From Megaustenia siamemsis (taxonomy: Eukaryota > Mollusca > Gastropoda > Stylommatophora > Ariophantidae), in contig JAVIAB010000046.1 in assembly GCA_032433765.1 (NCBI GenBank), positions 58,804,000 to 58,867,999 on the forward strand: a stretch of 64,000 nt of DNA. The letters are read 5' to 3'. Positions within the stretch are counted from its first letter, which is position 1; each line of letters begins with the position of its first letter. A program made the position numbers and the translations under genes. Under the pieces are notes generated by a model, which was not told the origin of the DNA, made no database searches, and saw only the letters and a program-made list of their open reading frames with translations. Below, one piece after another: positions 11,801 to 22,179 of the stretch.

Positions 11801-12612
11801 TATAAAGATAAGATAGAATGTATAGATAAGATAGAATGTATAGATAAGATAGAATGTATAGATAAGATAGAATGTATAGATAAGATAGAATGTATAGATA
11901 AGATAAAATGTATAGATAAGATAAACTGTATAGATAAGATAAAATGTATAGATAAGATAGAATGTATAGATAAGATAAACTGTATAGATAAGATAAAATG
12001 TATAGATAAGATAAAATGTATAGATAAGATAAACTGTATAGATAAGATCAAATGTATAGATAAGATAAAATGTATAGATAAGATAGAATGTATAGATAAG
12101 TCAGAATGTATAGATAAGGTAGAATGTATAGATAAGATAGAATGTATAGATAAGATAGAATGTATAGATAAGATAAAATGTATAGATAAGATAGAATGTA
12201 TAGATAATATAAAATGTATAGATATGATAGAATGTATAGATAAGATAAAATGTATAGATATGATAGAATGTATAGATAAGATAAAATGTATAGATATGAT
12301 AGAATGTATAGATAAGATAAAATGTATAGATAATATAAAATGTATAGATATGATAGAATGTATAGATAAGATAAAATGTATAGATATGATAGAATGTATA
12401 GATAAGATAAAATGTATAGATAAGATAGAATGTATAGATAATATAAAATGTATAGATATGATAGAATGTATAGATAAGATAAAATGTATAGATAATATAA
12501 AATGTATAGATATGATAGAATGTATAGATAAGATAAAATGTATAGATATGATAGAATGTATAGATAAGATAAAATGTATAGATATGATAGAATGTATAGA
12601 TAAGATAGAACA
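11801..12612. repeat. 18-bp minisatellite (GATAAGATAGAATGTATA), about 45 copies
   Basis: The unit GATAAGATAGAATGTATA has A/G, G/T and AAC variants. It starts at the LINE E 3' end and stops about 14 nt short of the exon 9 donor, so it fills the start of the intron between exons 9 and 10. Long ORFs on both strands here are artefacts of a unit length divisible by three. Confidence 0.97.
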
Positions 12613-12625
12613 TCTCATAAGATAC

Positions 12626-12762
12626 CTCTCATTTTCTCTCATAATGAGAGGACCTCTCTCCCTGGATGCCACAGCTCTGTCCATCAGCTGGTACTTCCTG
12701 GCAGCCATAATGGCGTCAGTGGTATGTTCTGAGGATCGCTTGGTACTTGTTTGTTTCTCGCA
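12626..12762 (-). CDS. Sema5: Semaphorin exon 9
   Basis: Exon of 137 nt. It starts after a good acceptor (TTGTTGTTCTAG) and ends at donor GTATCT. It carries 45 codons plus two bases (AG) that pair with the A opening exon 10 to give Arg. It begins CEKQTSTKRSSEHTTDA and continues to KYQLMDRAV, GPLIMRENE. The lone Cys falls where class 5 semaphorins have their 'F-CG' cysteine. The PRPGxC motif of classes 1, 2, 3, 4 and 6 is absent, which supports class 5. YQLMDRAV fits the 'hpLMdeaV' block. A closer, weaker acceptor at 12729 was rejected because it would break phase with exon 8. An 18-bp array begins almost at the donor. Confidence 0.85.
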
Positions 12763-12958
12763 CTAGAACAACAAGATGACGTAGATGATACAGTAAACAC
12801 GTTAAAAGATCACCTAGTCCTGGAATGGGTGTCACATAATTGCATGCGTTAGTTATGGAGATTCTACGTGTGGATAACTCTATCATCGATATTCATTTTT
12901 CTTGCTTGGGGTGCACTATATGTGTAATGCCTTTAACAAAGAATTCACTTGTTATATT

Positions 12959-13348
12959 GTTGTGGTCACCTTTGTCTATGTCCCTGGACATGCGGGAGTA
13001 CGGGGAAATGAGAGAGCGGACAGGTTGGCTAGCTGCGCTGTCGTTGAGGACGGGCAACCGATGGATCGGGCGGACATCATCAATGCCCTTCGAGATGTGG
13101 GAAGAGCACAGGACTTCGACAAACACAGATCCACGTCACTTCTTCGGATGATGGAAATGGGAGTTAAGATGGGCACGGCCAGAAATGAGAAACTTGGTGG
13201 CCGTGTAAGAAGACTTATCAACCAACATAGAACTGGAGTCGTCAGTCGCTGGACACTGAGGGAATTGATGAGGAGGGGATCTGAGCACCTATGGACATGT
13301 TCGGAGTGCAATGATGATGATCCGCAAATGACTCAATAACTCAATAAC
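12959..13348 (+). mobile_element. LINE family D (RNase H type), 5'-truncated 390-bp insertion
   Basis: It encodes the end of an RNase H domain (TFVYVPGHAGVRGNERADRL) and the following C-terminal region (LRDVGRAQDFDKHRST..., RTGVVSRWTLREL...) ending in a CSECNDDD block. The tail is AACTCAAT repeats. It is flanked by a 14-bp target-site duplication, TCACTTGTTATATT, at 12945-12958 and 13349-13362. Close copies lie at 14829 and 25634. Confidence 0.9.
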
Positions 13349-13390
13349 TCACTTGTTATATTCCTCTAACAAAGAATTCACTATTCCTTC

Positions 13391-13515
13391 AATCTTTCTC
13401 CTCCGTCATTTCTTTTTCCTAAACCATGATTTCCTATAATATTAAATTATAAAGGTCTTAAGACCATTATAGGAAATCATGGGTTAGGAAAAAGAAATGA
13501 CAGAGGAGAAAGATT
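13391..13515. repeat. 50-bp inverted repeat at the 5' end of a LINE A copy
   Basis: Arms 13391-13440 and 13466-13515 are reverse complements with two mismatches by eye. They are separated by 25 nt that contain the palindrome GGTCTTAAGACC. The right arm is the sense endonuclease sequence of LINE A. The left arm is an inverted duplicate of it. Confidence 0.93.
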
Positions 13516-13789
13516 AAAACAATTCTGTGAAGAAAAACAGGCTGATAATATGTAACACCTACTTTGAGCAAGAGAAAAGGAAACTATACACATGGAAAAG
13601 CCCTGGAGATAGGAAGTGGAATCAAATAGATTACATAATGATAAAAGAAAGGTTCCATAACACGTAAAGAAAGCCAAAACCTGCCCAGGAGCAGATATTA
13701 ATTCAGATCACAATCCTGTAATAATTAAAATGAAAATCAAACTAAAGAGAAACAAGCAAAAGTCTAATTCATCAACAAATCCACTAGAT

Positions 13790-14501
13790 GTCATCATCAT
13801 CATGTGCCATACCGGTTGGCGTAGGTGATCATGTCCCTCCACAATCTTCTATGCACAGTGCATCGTATCAGTTCTGTTGTTGACTGTTTTTCATGCCATG
13901 ACACCGAGCTATCCAGTATTTTCTCTCATTGTCGCCCGCGATCTCTCTTTCCTTTTATTTTGCCAGTTGTAACCAAGTATTCCAACTTTCCTCTTCTCAT
14001 GATGTGCCCGAAAAATGTTGATTGCTTCTTTCTGATGTTTTTTAAGAGCTGCCTTTTTGTGTTGGCCTCTTTGAGAACTTTCTCATTGGTCTTTTTAGCT
14101 GTCCAGGGAACTTTCAACATTCTTCTGAGAAATCCCATCTATGTGGCCTCTAATCGTCTTTTCATTTGTTTGTCTACTGTCCATGATTTGTTTCCATAGG
14201 TCAGAATTGGTTCTATATAGCACCGATGAACTCTCTTTCTCATTTTTATTGACATAGATTTGTTGCATAAGATATTTTTCATTTTCTGATATGCCATTTT
14301 GGCCTGAGCTATTCTGCTTTTTATTTCTGTGGTGCATCTCCCATCTGATGTTATTATTGTGCCCAAGTATTTGAAACGTTGTACTTGTTTCAGATTTGTT
14401 TCGTTTATTTTTACACTGCATGATGGTGGTGATTGTTTCTTCGATATAACCATTACTTCTGTTTTCTTACTATTCAGACTGAGACCTTTATTGTTGCTTT
14501 C
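13790..14501 (-). mobile_element. LINE family C, 712-bp insertion in LINE A
   Basis: Minus-strand frames give GRCTTEIKSRIAQAK, NILCNKSMSIKMRKRV, GKLEYLVTTGKIKGKRDRG. The tail appears as CATCATCAT on the plus strand. A 9-bp TSD, CCACTAGAT, lies at 13781-13789 and 14502-14510. It is 5'-truncated before the RT palm. Confidence 0.92.
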
Positions 14502-14828
14502 CCACTAGATATAACAGCTTTAAATCAAAAATATATTAAAGATACCTATACAATACAAGTAAAGAACACATACCAGAAGAAGAAATTGAACAATATAGAA
14601 GAGAAAATCTTGATGAAAAAGTAAGAACCAAATGGCAATGCATAAAGAAAAGCATACAAGAAACCTGCGACACCTTACCCAAAAGAGAAAAGAACAAAAA
14701 ACAAAAATGGATAACTAACACCATCTTAGAAAAAAATGGGAGAAAGGAGACAATCGAAGAACACTGTCCAATACAATAAAATAGATAATGAAATACGCAA
14801 AATCTGCAAAAGAAGACTGGCTCAGCCA

Positions 14829-15791
14829 GAAGATTAGTACAGATACAGAGCATCCATTGCACCACGTGCTCAACACAGAGAAAGGTACCAGGCTAAAAAG
14901 AGGCAAATCATGGGTGGGCCGGGCAGAAGATGTCATCAAACAGGTCTGTGGGCTTACCAATATCAGCGTTGGTGAGGAGTGGATACCGGTGCCTACGTCA
15001 TCCAAGGGGACTTTCTCATGTATTGTCACACTCGACAGGAAAAGTAGGGAACAGAACCCGGTCGTGGTTAATGCTGAGGTCAAAGGTCTCATCTGCGATA
15101 ATACCGATGAGGAAGATGCAGTCATCTATACAGACGGATCTGTAAGACGACACCAAAGAAGTGCATGGACATTTACAGCACGCTCGGCAGGCAGAATAGC
15201 CAAGGAAGACAGTGGTGCATACGCCATGACCACGAGTAGCATGACAATGGAGGTGATGGCAGTGACCAAGGCATTCAAATGGTTAGAGTCACAAGACTAC
15301 ATCCACGCATGTATACTGAGTGATTCGATGAGCATGATAAAAAAAGTGGAGGCGGGCTTTGTACGCATGCAATGGGTAGAGTCGTTGCAGAAATCCAAAA
15401 TACGTAAGGTCACCTTTGTCTATGTCCCTGGACATGCGGGAGTACGGGAAATGAGAGAGCGGACAGGTTGTCTAGCTGCGCTGTCGTTGAGGACGGGCAA
15501 CCGATGGATCGGGCGGACGTCATCTATGCACTCCGAGATGTGGGAAGAGCACAGGACTTCGACAAACTCAGATCCACGTCACTTCTTCGGATGATGGAAA
15601 TGGGAGTTAAGATGGGCACGGCCAGAAATGAGACACTTGGTGGCCGTGTAAGAAGACTTATCAACCAACATAGAACTGGAGTCGTCAGTCGCTGGACACT
15701 GAGGGAATTGCTGAGGAGGGGATCTGAGCACCTATGGACATGTTCGGAGTGCAATGATGATGACCCGCAAATAACTCAATAACTCAATAAT
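14829..15791 (+). mobile_element. LINE family D with near-complete RNase H domain, insertion in LINE A
   Basis: The 963-bp copy encodes AVIYTDGSVR (first catalytic Asp), EVMAVTKAFKWLE (Glu), ILSDSMSMI (Asp), then FVYVPGHAGV (His), all landmarks of RNase HI. A one-base deletion near 15448 breaks the frame at the GNERAD motif. The tail is AACTCAAT. An 11-bp TSD, TGGCTCAGCCA, lies at 14818-14828 and 15792-15802. RT plus RNase H fits an I/Ingi-like LINE, but the clade is inference. Confidence 0.92.
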
Positions 15792-16993
15792 TGGCTCAGC
15801 CAAAAATGTATAGAAACTATGGAAAGCAAACAAGACTTAAGAGGAATGCACACAGAAATAAAGAGAATGACGAGTACAAATAAAAAAGCCACAGAAGTTG
15901 GATGCATTGCAGACAAAAAAGAAAAATGCTAACAGACAATAAGGATATCATAGATAGATGGCAGGAATATATAACAGAACTATTTCATGATCAAAGGGAC
16001 AAGAAACCAGTTATAAAATGTACATCAGGCTATAAAATCTTAAAATCTGAGGTGGAAAAAGCTATAAAAACAATGAAAAAGGGAAAAGCAGCAGGACCTG
16101 ACAGCATACATATAGAGATGATACAGACACTAGAAGATTTTGGCATTGAAGTGATTACAGACATATGCAACGACATATACCACACAGGATACATATAAAA
16201 TGAACTAAAAACTTCAACTTTCATTGCATTGCCTAAAAAGAGTGGTGCAGCTGAATGCAGTGACTTTAGAACAATAAGCCTAATGAGCCATGTTACAAAA
16301 ATCTTGCTAAAAGTTATACAAGGAAGGATTCAGAATAAAATCAATACTGAATTAGATGAGCAGCAATTTGGATTTAGGGAAAAAAAAGCGGGACAAAAGA
16401 AGCCATTTTCTGCATGAGAACATTAATCGAAAAGTACACAGAAGTAAACAAACCAATATATGCCTGCTTTATAGATTACACCAAAGCTTTTGATAGAGTA
16501 CACCACAAACAACTTATAGAATGCCTAAAAGAGATACATCTAGATGACATGGACATACGACTGTTATGTAATCTATACTGGGGGCAAACAGCAATAATAA
16601 AATATAACAAAGAGAACTCTACACCCATGGATATAAAAAGAGGAGTAAGACAAGGATGCATCCTATCACCAAGTTTGTTCAATCTATACACTGAGCAAAT
16701 CTTTAAAAACATCATAGAGATGCCAGGCCTACAAATTAATGGAAAGATAATCAATAACCTAAGATATGCTGACGATACTGTACTACTAGCAGAAAATCCT
16801 AAAGATCAACAATTACTTAATGAAATAAACACGACAAGCAAAAAATATGGACGATATGAATATCAAAAAGACTAAAACTATGATCATAAACAAAGAAAAT
16901 ACTCAAGACCTACAATTAAATATCACAGTTGAGGGAATACATCTGGAGACAGCCCAGAGCTACAACTACCTGGGACATATAATAACCAATGAG

Positions 16994-17112
16994 TAAAAGT
17001 AAAAGTGAGTAAAGTACCCCCCGTCACGCCAAGTGGCGGCGTATAGGGAAATATGGTGTTAGTGACCCTATATTTTACAGACCTTCAGCACATGATTTTT
17101 GGGGTAATGTGG
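16994..17112 (-). mobile_element. SINE family S1, truncated insertion in LINE A
   Basis: Reverse complement of the body seen at 58020-58160. Shared pieces include CACGCCAAGTGGCG-like, GTCACTAACACCATAT-like and CATGTGCTGAAGGTCTGTAA on the minus strand. The 13-bp TSD, AATAACCAATGAG, lies at 16981-16993 and 17113-17125. Confidence 0.85.
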
Positions 17113-17676
17113 AATAACCAATGAGGGAAAATGTAAAATTGAAATAAACAAAAGAATAGGAATGGCAAAAAGTAATTTTAATGCCATGAAGAACATACTA
17201 ACATCAAAACAAATAACACCAGAGCTAAAACTAAGAATAGCAAAATGTTACATCTTCTCAATAATCCTATATGGTGTAGAAACATGGACATTAGACAGAA
17301 AACAGAACAGAGAATTGAAGCCTTTGAAATGTGGATATATAGAAGAATATGTAGAATTGGATGGAAGGAAAAGAAAACAAACGAGGAAGTTTTAAAACAA
17401 CTAAAAATGAAAAGAGAACTACTAAACACAATTAGAACAAGACAAATGAGATTTTTGGACCATGTTAAAAGACACAACAGCCTACTAAAAGTAATCCTGG
17501 AGGGGAAAATACAAGGTAAAAGAAGCAGAGGCAGACCAGGATTAACATGGACGTGTAACATGAAAAGATGGACAAATCAGCCTATGACAACCTGCACCAT
17601 CAAAGCAAGAGACAGAGCAGAATGGCGCTCCATGGTAGCCAACCTTCGTTGCGGAGATGGCACCCGATGATGATGA

Positions 17677-18084
17677 TTCCTTTAACAAACAATTCACTTG
17701 TTTTATTCTTTGAATAAATAATTCACTTGTTGTCATCTTTTTTTTTACAATTGCATAAATAAAGATCAGAATCTTGAAAACAAAAGACAGTCCTACAGGA
17801 GACTAAAACATAAATCGACAAAAATAATAAATGCTGGGAAATGTAAACATCACACCTAAATACCTCCACCCAAAGTGGTGGGCTAATTGGACGCATCAGC
17901 GGAATCGGCAAGAAACACAATACAGTCCTAATTTACAAAACAATTGTCTTTACAGATAATTGGTTGTCAGAAATACAACAAAAGCAGCAGCTGAAAACAT
18001 TTATTCACAGGCTTCATTAATTTGTAGACAAAACAATAATAAACACTAATGAGTATTTAATTAATTTAATTTATTACACAAGAA
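17677..18084. other. AT-rich intronic stretch, nothing identified
   Basis: After LINE A comes a short AATTCACTTGTT repeat (two units, also present at 12940 and 13350-13375). This suggests that LINE A landed in a small pre-existing repeat. The rest is unassigned. Confidence 0.5.
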
Positions 18085-18497
18085 GAGATAGAATGCCAAA
18101 TAAAACCATAATAAAAATGATAGGAACAAAACCCTGCCAAGAATATATAGAACAACAACAACAACTTAAATGGTTTGGCCACCTGGTCAGAATGAATCCC
18201 CACCAATCACCATCAAGGGCGTTCTTCTCGAGAATGCAAAAAGACCAAGAGGAAGACCCAGAAGAAGATGGATAGATGCAGTGACAGACACATGTAACAA
18301 CAAAGGAAAATCACTAATTCAGACAATTCGAGCAGCCCAAGAACGACAAATGATATAAACCACAACACCTTTTAGGTATCAGTGAAAAGAGAAAAGAAGA
18401 AGATGGATAGATGCAGTTACAGAGACATGTAACAACAAATGATATAAACCACAACACCTTTTAGGTATCAGTGAAAAGAGAAAAGAAGAATGAGTAT
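18085..18497 (+). mobile_element. LINE family I C-terminus with partial 3' duplication
   Basis: Reads LKWFGHLVRMNP, then (frameshifted) RPRGRPRRRWIDAV and IRAAQERQMI, stop. The last segment (AGATGGATAGATGCAGT..., TGATATAAACCACAACACC..., GTGAAAAGAGAAAAGAAG) is repeated once more at 18402-18492, a two-unit tandem duplication of a LINE 3' end. Confidence 0.75.
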
Positions 18498-18697
18498 AAC
18501 ACTAGAAAGAACAAGTATGAAACCTAATATAAATATAGAAGTCACCCTGTATTATCTCATGTCTATACTCATTACATCACCGCCGCCCATATTGAAGGCC
18601 TGCCCGCTGAGGGGATCACCCAAACGTTGTGACGTTTTCGGCATTGCGAGCAGAGGCTGTATTGGGTAAATTAACGTCAGTCGTCTATAGCTAACAT

Positions 18698-18904
18698 GAA
18701 TTAGCTGAGTGGCAGTGTACCAAGCGTTCAGCTTCTCGTGGCAAGGCGCAGTGCCATGAGTACGGGTTCGATCCTGCTTCGGACCATTTATTGCTCTTTG
18801 TTTTTTTCTGTTGTTGTTTATTTGTCATTTTTTCCTAGTGCCAACACATACCTTTTCCTTCTATTATTCCCTATATTATCCCTATATATATATTATATAT
18901 ATCC
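18698..18904 (+). mobile_element. SINE family T2, tRNA-related head, fused to LINE A
   Basis: tRNA-like start with A box TAGCTGAGTGGC and B box GGGTTCGATCC (RNA polymerase III promoter elements), then TTTTTTTCTGTTGTTGTTTA and an ATTATTCC end. The second copy is at 45075-45265. The 13-bp TSD CTATAGCTAACAT lies left at 18685-18697. Its partner is not after the SINE but after the adjacent LINE A, at 19853-19865. Confidence 0.85.
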
Positions 18905-19852
18905 ATAAAGAGTTCTCTACACCCATTGATATAAAAAGAGGAGTAAGACAAGGATGCATCCTATCACCAAGCTTGTTCAATCTATACACTGAGCAAATCT
19001 TTAGAAACATCTCAGAGATGCCAGGCCTAAACATTAATGGAAAGATAATCAATAACCTAAGATATGCTGACGATACTGTACTACTAGCAGAAAATCCTAA
19101 AGACCTACAACAATTACTTAATGAAATAAACACGACAAGCAAAAAATATGGACTAGATATGAATATCAAAAAGACTAAAACTATGATCATAAACAAAGAA
19201 AATACTCAAAACCCACAAGTGGATATCAAAGTTGAAGGAATAGACCTTGAGACAGTTCAGAACTATAACTACCTGAGACATACTATAACAAGTGATGGAA
19301 AATGTAAAACTGAAATAAACAAAAGAATAGGAATGGCAAAAAGTAATTTTAATGTCATGAAGGACATACTAACATCAAAACAAATAACACCAGAGCTAAA
19401 ACTAAGAATAGCAAAATGTTACATCTTCTCAATATTCCTATATGGTGCAGAAACATGGACATTAGACAAGAAAACAGAACAGAGAATTGAAGCCTTTGAA
19501 ATGTGGATATATAGAAGAATAGGTAGAATTGGATGGAAGGAAAAGAAAACAAATGACAAAGTCTTAAAACAACTAAAAATGAAAAGAGAACTTCTGAACA
19601 CAATTAGAACAAAACAAATGCGATTCTTAGGCCATGTTAAAAGACACAACAGCCTACTGAAAGTGATCCTGGAGGGGAAAATACAAGGTAAAAGAGGCAG
19701 AGGCAGACCAAGATTAACATGGACGAGTAACATCAAAAGATGGACAAATCAACCGATGACAACCTGCACCATCAAAGCAAGAGATAGAGCAAAATGGCGC
19801 TCCATGGTAGCCAACCTTCGTTGCGGAGACGGCACTCAATGATGATGATTCC
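18905..19852 (+). mobile_element. LINE family A, 3' 950 bp, continuous with a SINE head
   Basis: One frame is open through GVRQGCILSPSLFNLY, LRYADDTVLLAEN (the RT catalytic box), the GHVKRHNSLLKVIL block and MVANLRCGDGTQ, stop, with a GATGATGATT tail. It looks young because 313 codons are intact. Its right flank matches the left flank of the upstream SINE, so SINE and LINE share one TSD. Confidence 0.93.
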
Positions 19853-20001
19853 CTATAGCTAACATAGATGAAGACGTCTCAAACTTGGGCTGATTTCAGG
19901 GAAAGCCCGTTCAGCTTTGGGATTTCAATATAAGTGGCAATGTTCGTTACCATAGATTTATATTTAATAACAATGGAATTTCCCGATTATCTAACTATAT
20001 T

Positions 20002-20122
20002 TTTCATGACATTACAATTACTTGTTGCCATTCCTATTCTTTTATTTATTTCCGATTTACACTTTCCATCACTGGTTATAGTATGTCCAAGGCAGTTGTA
20101 GCTCCGAACTGTCATTTACCAC
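20002..20122 (-). mobile_element. LINE family A, short internal fragment
   Basis: The minus strand encodes LGHTITSDGKCKSEINKR-like sequence, matching 19270-19360. It has neither a tail nor a 5' end. Confidence 0.7.
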
Positions 20123-20149
20123 TCTCATAATCTGACAGCTACAGATGTT

Positions 20150-20325
20150 AATGTTTTATAACGAGTCATATAACTGTAATTATGTTTTACATAACGAGTC
20201 ATATAACTGTAATTATGTTTTACATAACGAGTCATATAACTGTAATTATGTTTTACATAACGAGTCATATAACTGTAATTATGTTTTACATAACGAGTCA
20301 TATAACTGTAATTATGTTTTATAAT
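20150..20325. repeat. 33-bp minisatellite, 5 copies
   Basis: Units contain TAACGAGTCATATAACTGTA and ATTATGTTTTACA. They are almost identical. Confidence 0.95.
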
Positions 20326-20754
20326 TTTCCGCTGGCTAAACCCTAGAAGAAGCATTGCAGATGGTTCTGGTTCAATTCCCAGAAATAAAGGAAACAAACA
20401 TAAAATGTTGTTGAGCAGGTAAACGAAGAGAAAGACAGGACAAGCTACAACGTCTCAGCAGATGCCTTCATCGGACATTACAAACAAGCGATACACATTC
20501 AACACAAAATTCCGAGTTAGAATAAACAACAACACAGCTCTACAAATGGCGGATGTTTTCCAGACAGACAAGGCTTCGGGGTTCACCCAGCCTCTGGATG
20601 TTGGTAGTAAAGTTCTCTTTTTTTATTCTATCTTTAAAATGTGGGCGGCCTGACGTGATGCCGGTTATTGAAACAAAACAAATGCACCAACACCGTATTC
20701 TCCACACGCTTTATGTGCTAACTTTGTGACGGCTTTGTTTATCACTCACAATAG
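20326..20754. other. Unassigned intronic stretch
   Basis: A 63-codon open frame (20462-20653, plus) has no recognisable motif and no splice or LINE context. No gene is called. Confidence 0.5.
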
Positions 20755-21018
20755 AGCGTTAACTATGAATGTGTTAAATGTTTACTATGAATATATTAAT
20801 TATGAATATGCTAAATGTTAACTATGAATGTGTTAAATGTTTACTATGAATATATTAATTATGAATATGCTAAATGTTAACCATGAATGTGTTAAATGTT
20901 TACTATGAATATATTAATTATGAATATGCTAAATGTTAACTATGAATGTGTTAAATGTTTACTATGAATATATTAATTATGAATATGCTAAATGTTAACT
21001 ATGAATGTTATGTAGAAA

Positions 21019-21609
21019 CACGTTAACTATCCTCTTCTTATTCTTCCCTTCCTCCTTTGCCTTTCAGCGTCGAGGGGAGATATAATTTGCAGCCTTTTGC
21101 TCTTCTATTCGCCTCTGCTGTTGTTATGTTTCCTAGTGTTTCTAATATTCCATCCATCCATCTTTGGTTCTTTCGTGGTCGACCCTTGGGTCTGGTGTTC
21201 TCACAACGTTTGTTGAGGGCTGGTTGTGTTGTGTTTTTATTACTCTGTCTTGTCACGTGGTCAAAACATTTTATCTGCTGTTTCTTTAAATATTCTATGG
21301 CGTGGGCTATTCCTAGTTTTTTTCTCAGTTCTTCATTTCTGATCTTATCTCTAAGACTGTTTCCTGTCATTCGTCTACCACATTTCATCTCTGTAGAGGT
21401 TATTTTCTTATTGTTCTTGCATCTAGGGTCCAGGTATGGCATTGGTAGCACAACGTTGGGATGAAGATTGTATTGTATAGTGCTCGTTTTGCCTCTAGAG
21501 TTATTTCCTTGTTGGACAATAGTGGTGATAGTTGTCTAATGATTTGACAAGCTTTGTTGCATCTTGATTCTATTTCTACTGTTTGTGAATTATCGTTTGT
21601 CACTAGACT
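21019..21609 (-). mobile_element. LINE family F, 3' end copy without internal array
   Basis: Minus frames give ALYNTIFIPTLCYQCHTWTL, then a second frame with MTGNSLRDKIRNEELRKKLG, EYLKKQQIKCFDHVTRQ and RPKGRPRKNQRWMDGI. These are typical of a LINE C-terminus. It serves as the unexpanded reference for the 27-bp array at 5945. Confidence 0.85.
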
Positions 21610-21645
21610 TAACACTAATGTTAACTATGAATATATTAAATGCTA

Positions 21646-21747
21646 ACAAGTAATACCGACCACATTACTCCAAAAATCATGTGCCGAAGGTCTGTAAAAT
21701 TTATGGTCACTAACACCATGTTCCCTATACGTCCCTTTACTTTTGTA
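21646..21747 (+). mobile_element. SINE family S1, body fragment
   Basis: Matches 58048-58150: TAATACCGACCAC, CATGTGCCGAAGGTCTGTAA and TTTATGGTCACTAA. No tRNA head is present. Confidence 0.75.
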
Positions 21748-22028
21748 ACAATGAATATGTTATCTAGGAATATGTTAAATATAAATATGTTAACTATGAA
21801 TATGTTAACTATGAATATGTTAACTAAGAATATGTTATATGTTAACTATGTGTATGTTAAATGTTAACAGTGAATATGTTAAATGTTAAATATGGCTATG
21901 TTAAATATGGATATCTTAATTTGTTAATATGTTAAATGCTAACAATGAACATGTTAACTATGAATATGTTAACAATGAACATGTTAACTATGAATATGTT
22001 AAATGTTCACCACGAAAGTGGTACATAC

Positions 22029-22164
22029 GCTGTTATGGACAAACTTGTTTTCGTGCATGAGCCAGGCTGACGATGGTTCCTCCTGGTGCTTGAAAGGCCC
22101 ACTGAAGGGGTCAGCCAGGGATGTTAGGTTGTACACACACACAGCTGATCCGGCGATGCTGTTT
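22029..22164 (-). CDS. Sema5: Semaphorin exon 8
   Basis: Exon of 136 nt. Acceptor TTCCCGCAG lies upstream and donor GTATGT downstream. The first base completes the Pro codon begun in exon 7, and the exon ends at a codon boundary that joins exon 9 in phase. It encodes NSIAGSAVCVYNLTSLADPF, then SGPFKHQEEPSSAWL and a 13-residue tail to HNS. NSI-GSAVC is a hallmark of the Sema propeller. GPFK-QE----AWL is the form typical of class 5 and class 1 proteins. NLT is a likely N-glycosylation site. Minisatellites lie within about 20 nt of both exon ends, which makes this one of the most tightly hemmed exons in the window. Confidence 0.94.
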
Positions 22165-22179
22165 CTGCGGGAATAATTA

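Larger units (their letters stand above)
13391..17676 (+). mobile_element. LINE family A, long copy with endonuclease and RT, three nested insertions
   Basis: In order: an APE-type endonuclease remnant (NQIDYIM about 13620; GADINSDHNPV about 13690), a linker (KEKRTKNKNG about 14680), then RT. The RT has the KGKAAGPDSIHIEM fingers motif (about 16078), GVRQGCILSPSLFNLY (about 16640) and the YADD catalytic box at 16765-16776. The C-terminus is RGRPGLTWTCN, then AEWRSMVANLRCGDGT and a GATGATGATT tail. Stops and frameshifts make it inactive. It is split by LINE C (13790-14501), LINE D (14829-15791) and SINE S1 (16994-17112), each with TSDs that restore the LINE A sequence across the join. Confidence 0.93.
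20755..22010. repeat. AT-rich array (TTAACTATGAATATG family) split by LINE F and SINE S1
   Basis: About four 59-bp units occur at 20760-21010, each a compound of ATGAATGTGTTAAATG, ATGAATATATTAATT and ATGAATATGCTAAATG. A degenerate form (AATATGTTAACTATG) occupies 21745-22010 and ends about 18 nt from the exon 8 donor. Confidence 0.9.

Noticed and set aside
12626..12728. Alternative exon 9 start at 12728 (acceptor CCTCAG)
   Set aside because: It would need an extra upstream exon to restore phase. The acceptor at 12763-12764 has a better pyrimidine tract, joins exon 8 in phase 0 and includes the expected Cys.
11729..12766. 345-codon KIECID repeat ORF on plus and 382-codon SIHFIL ORF on minus
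   Set aside because: An 18-bp array. Only the LINE E end (left) and exon 9 (right, minus) are real coding remnants within these frames.
18698..18790. tRNA gene suggested by A and B boxes
   Set aside because: No complete cloverleaf or acceptor stem. The sequence continues into a SINE body and has a second diverged copy at 45075. The same holds for 57908.
20462..20653. 63-codon ORF on plus
   Set aside because: No motif, no splice context and no homology to the elements seen. Length is within chance expectation.
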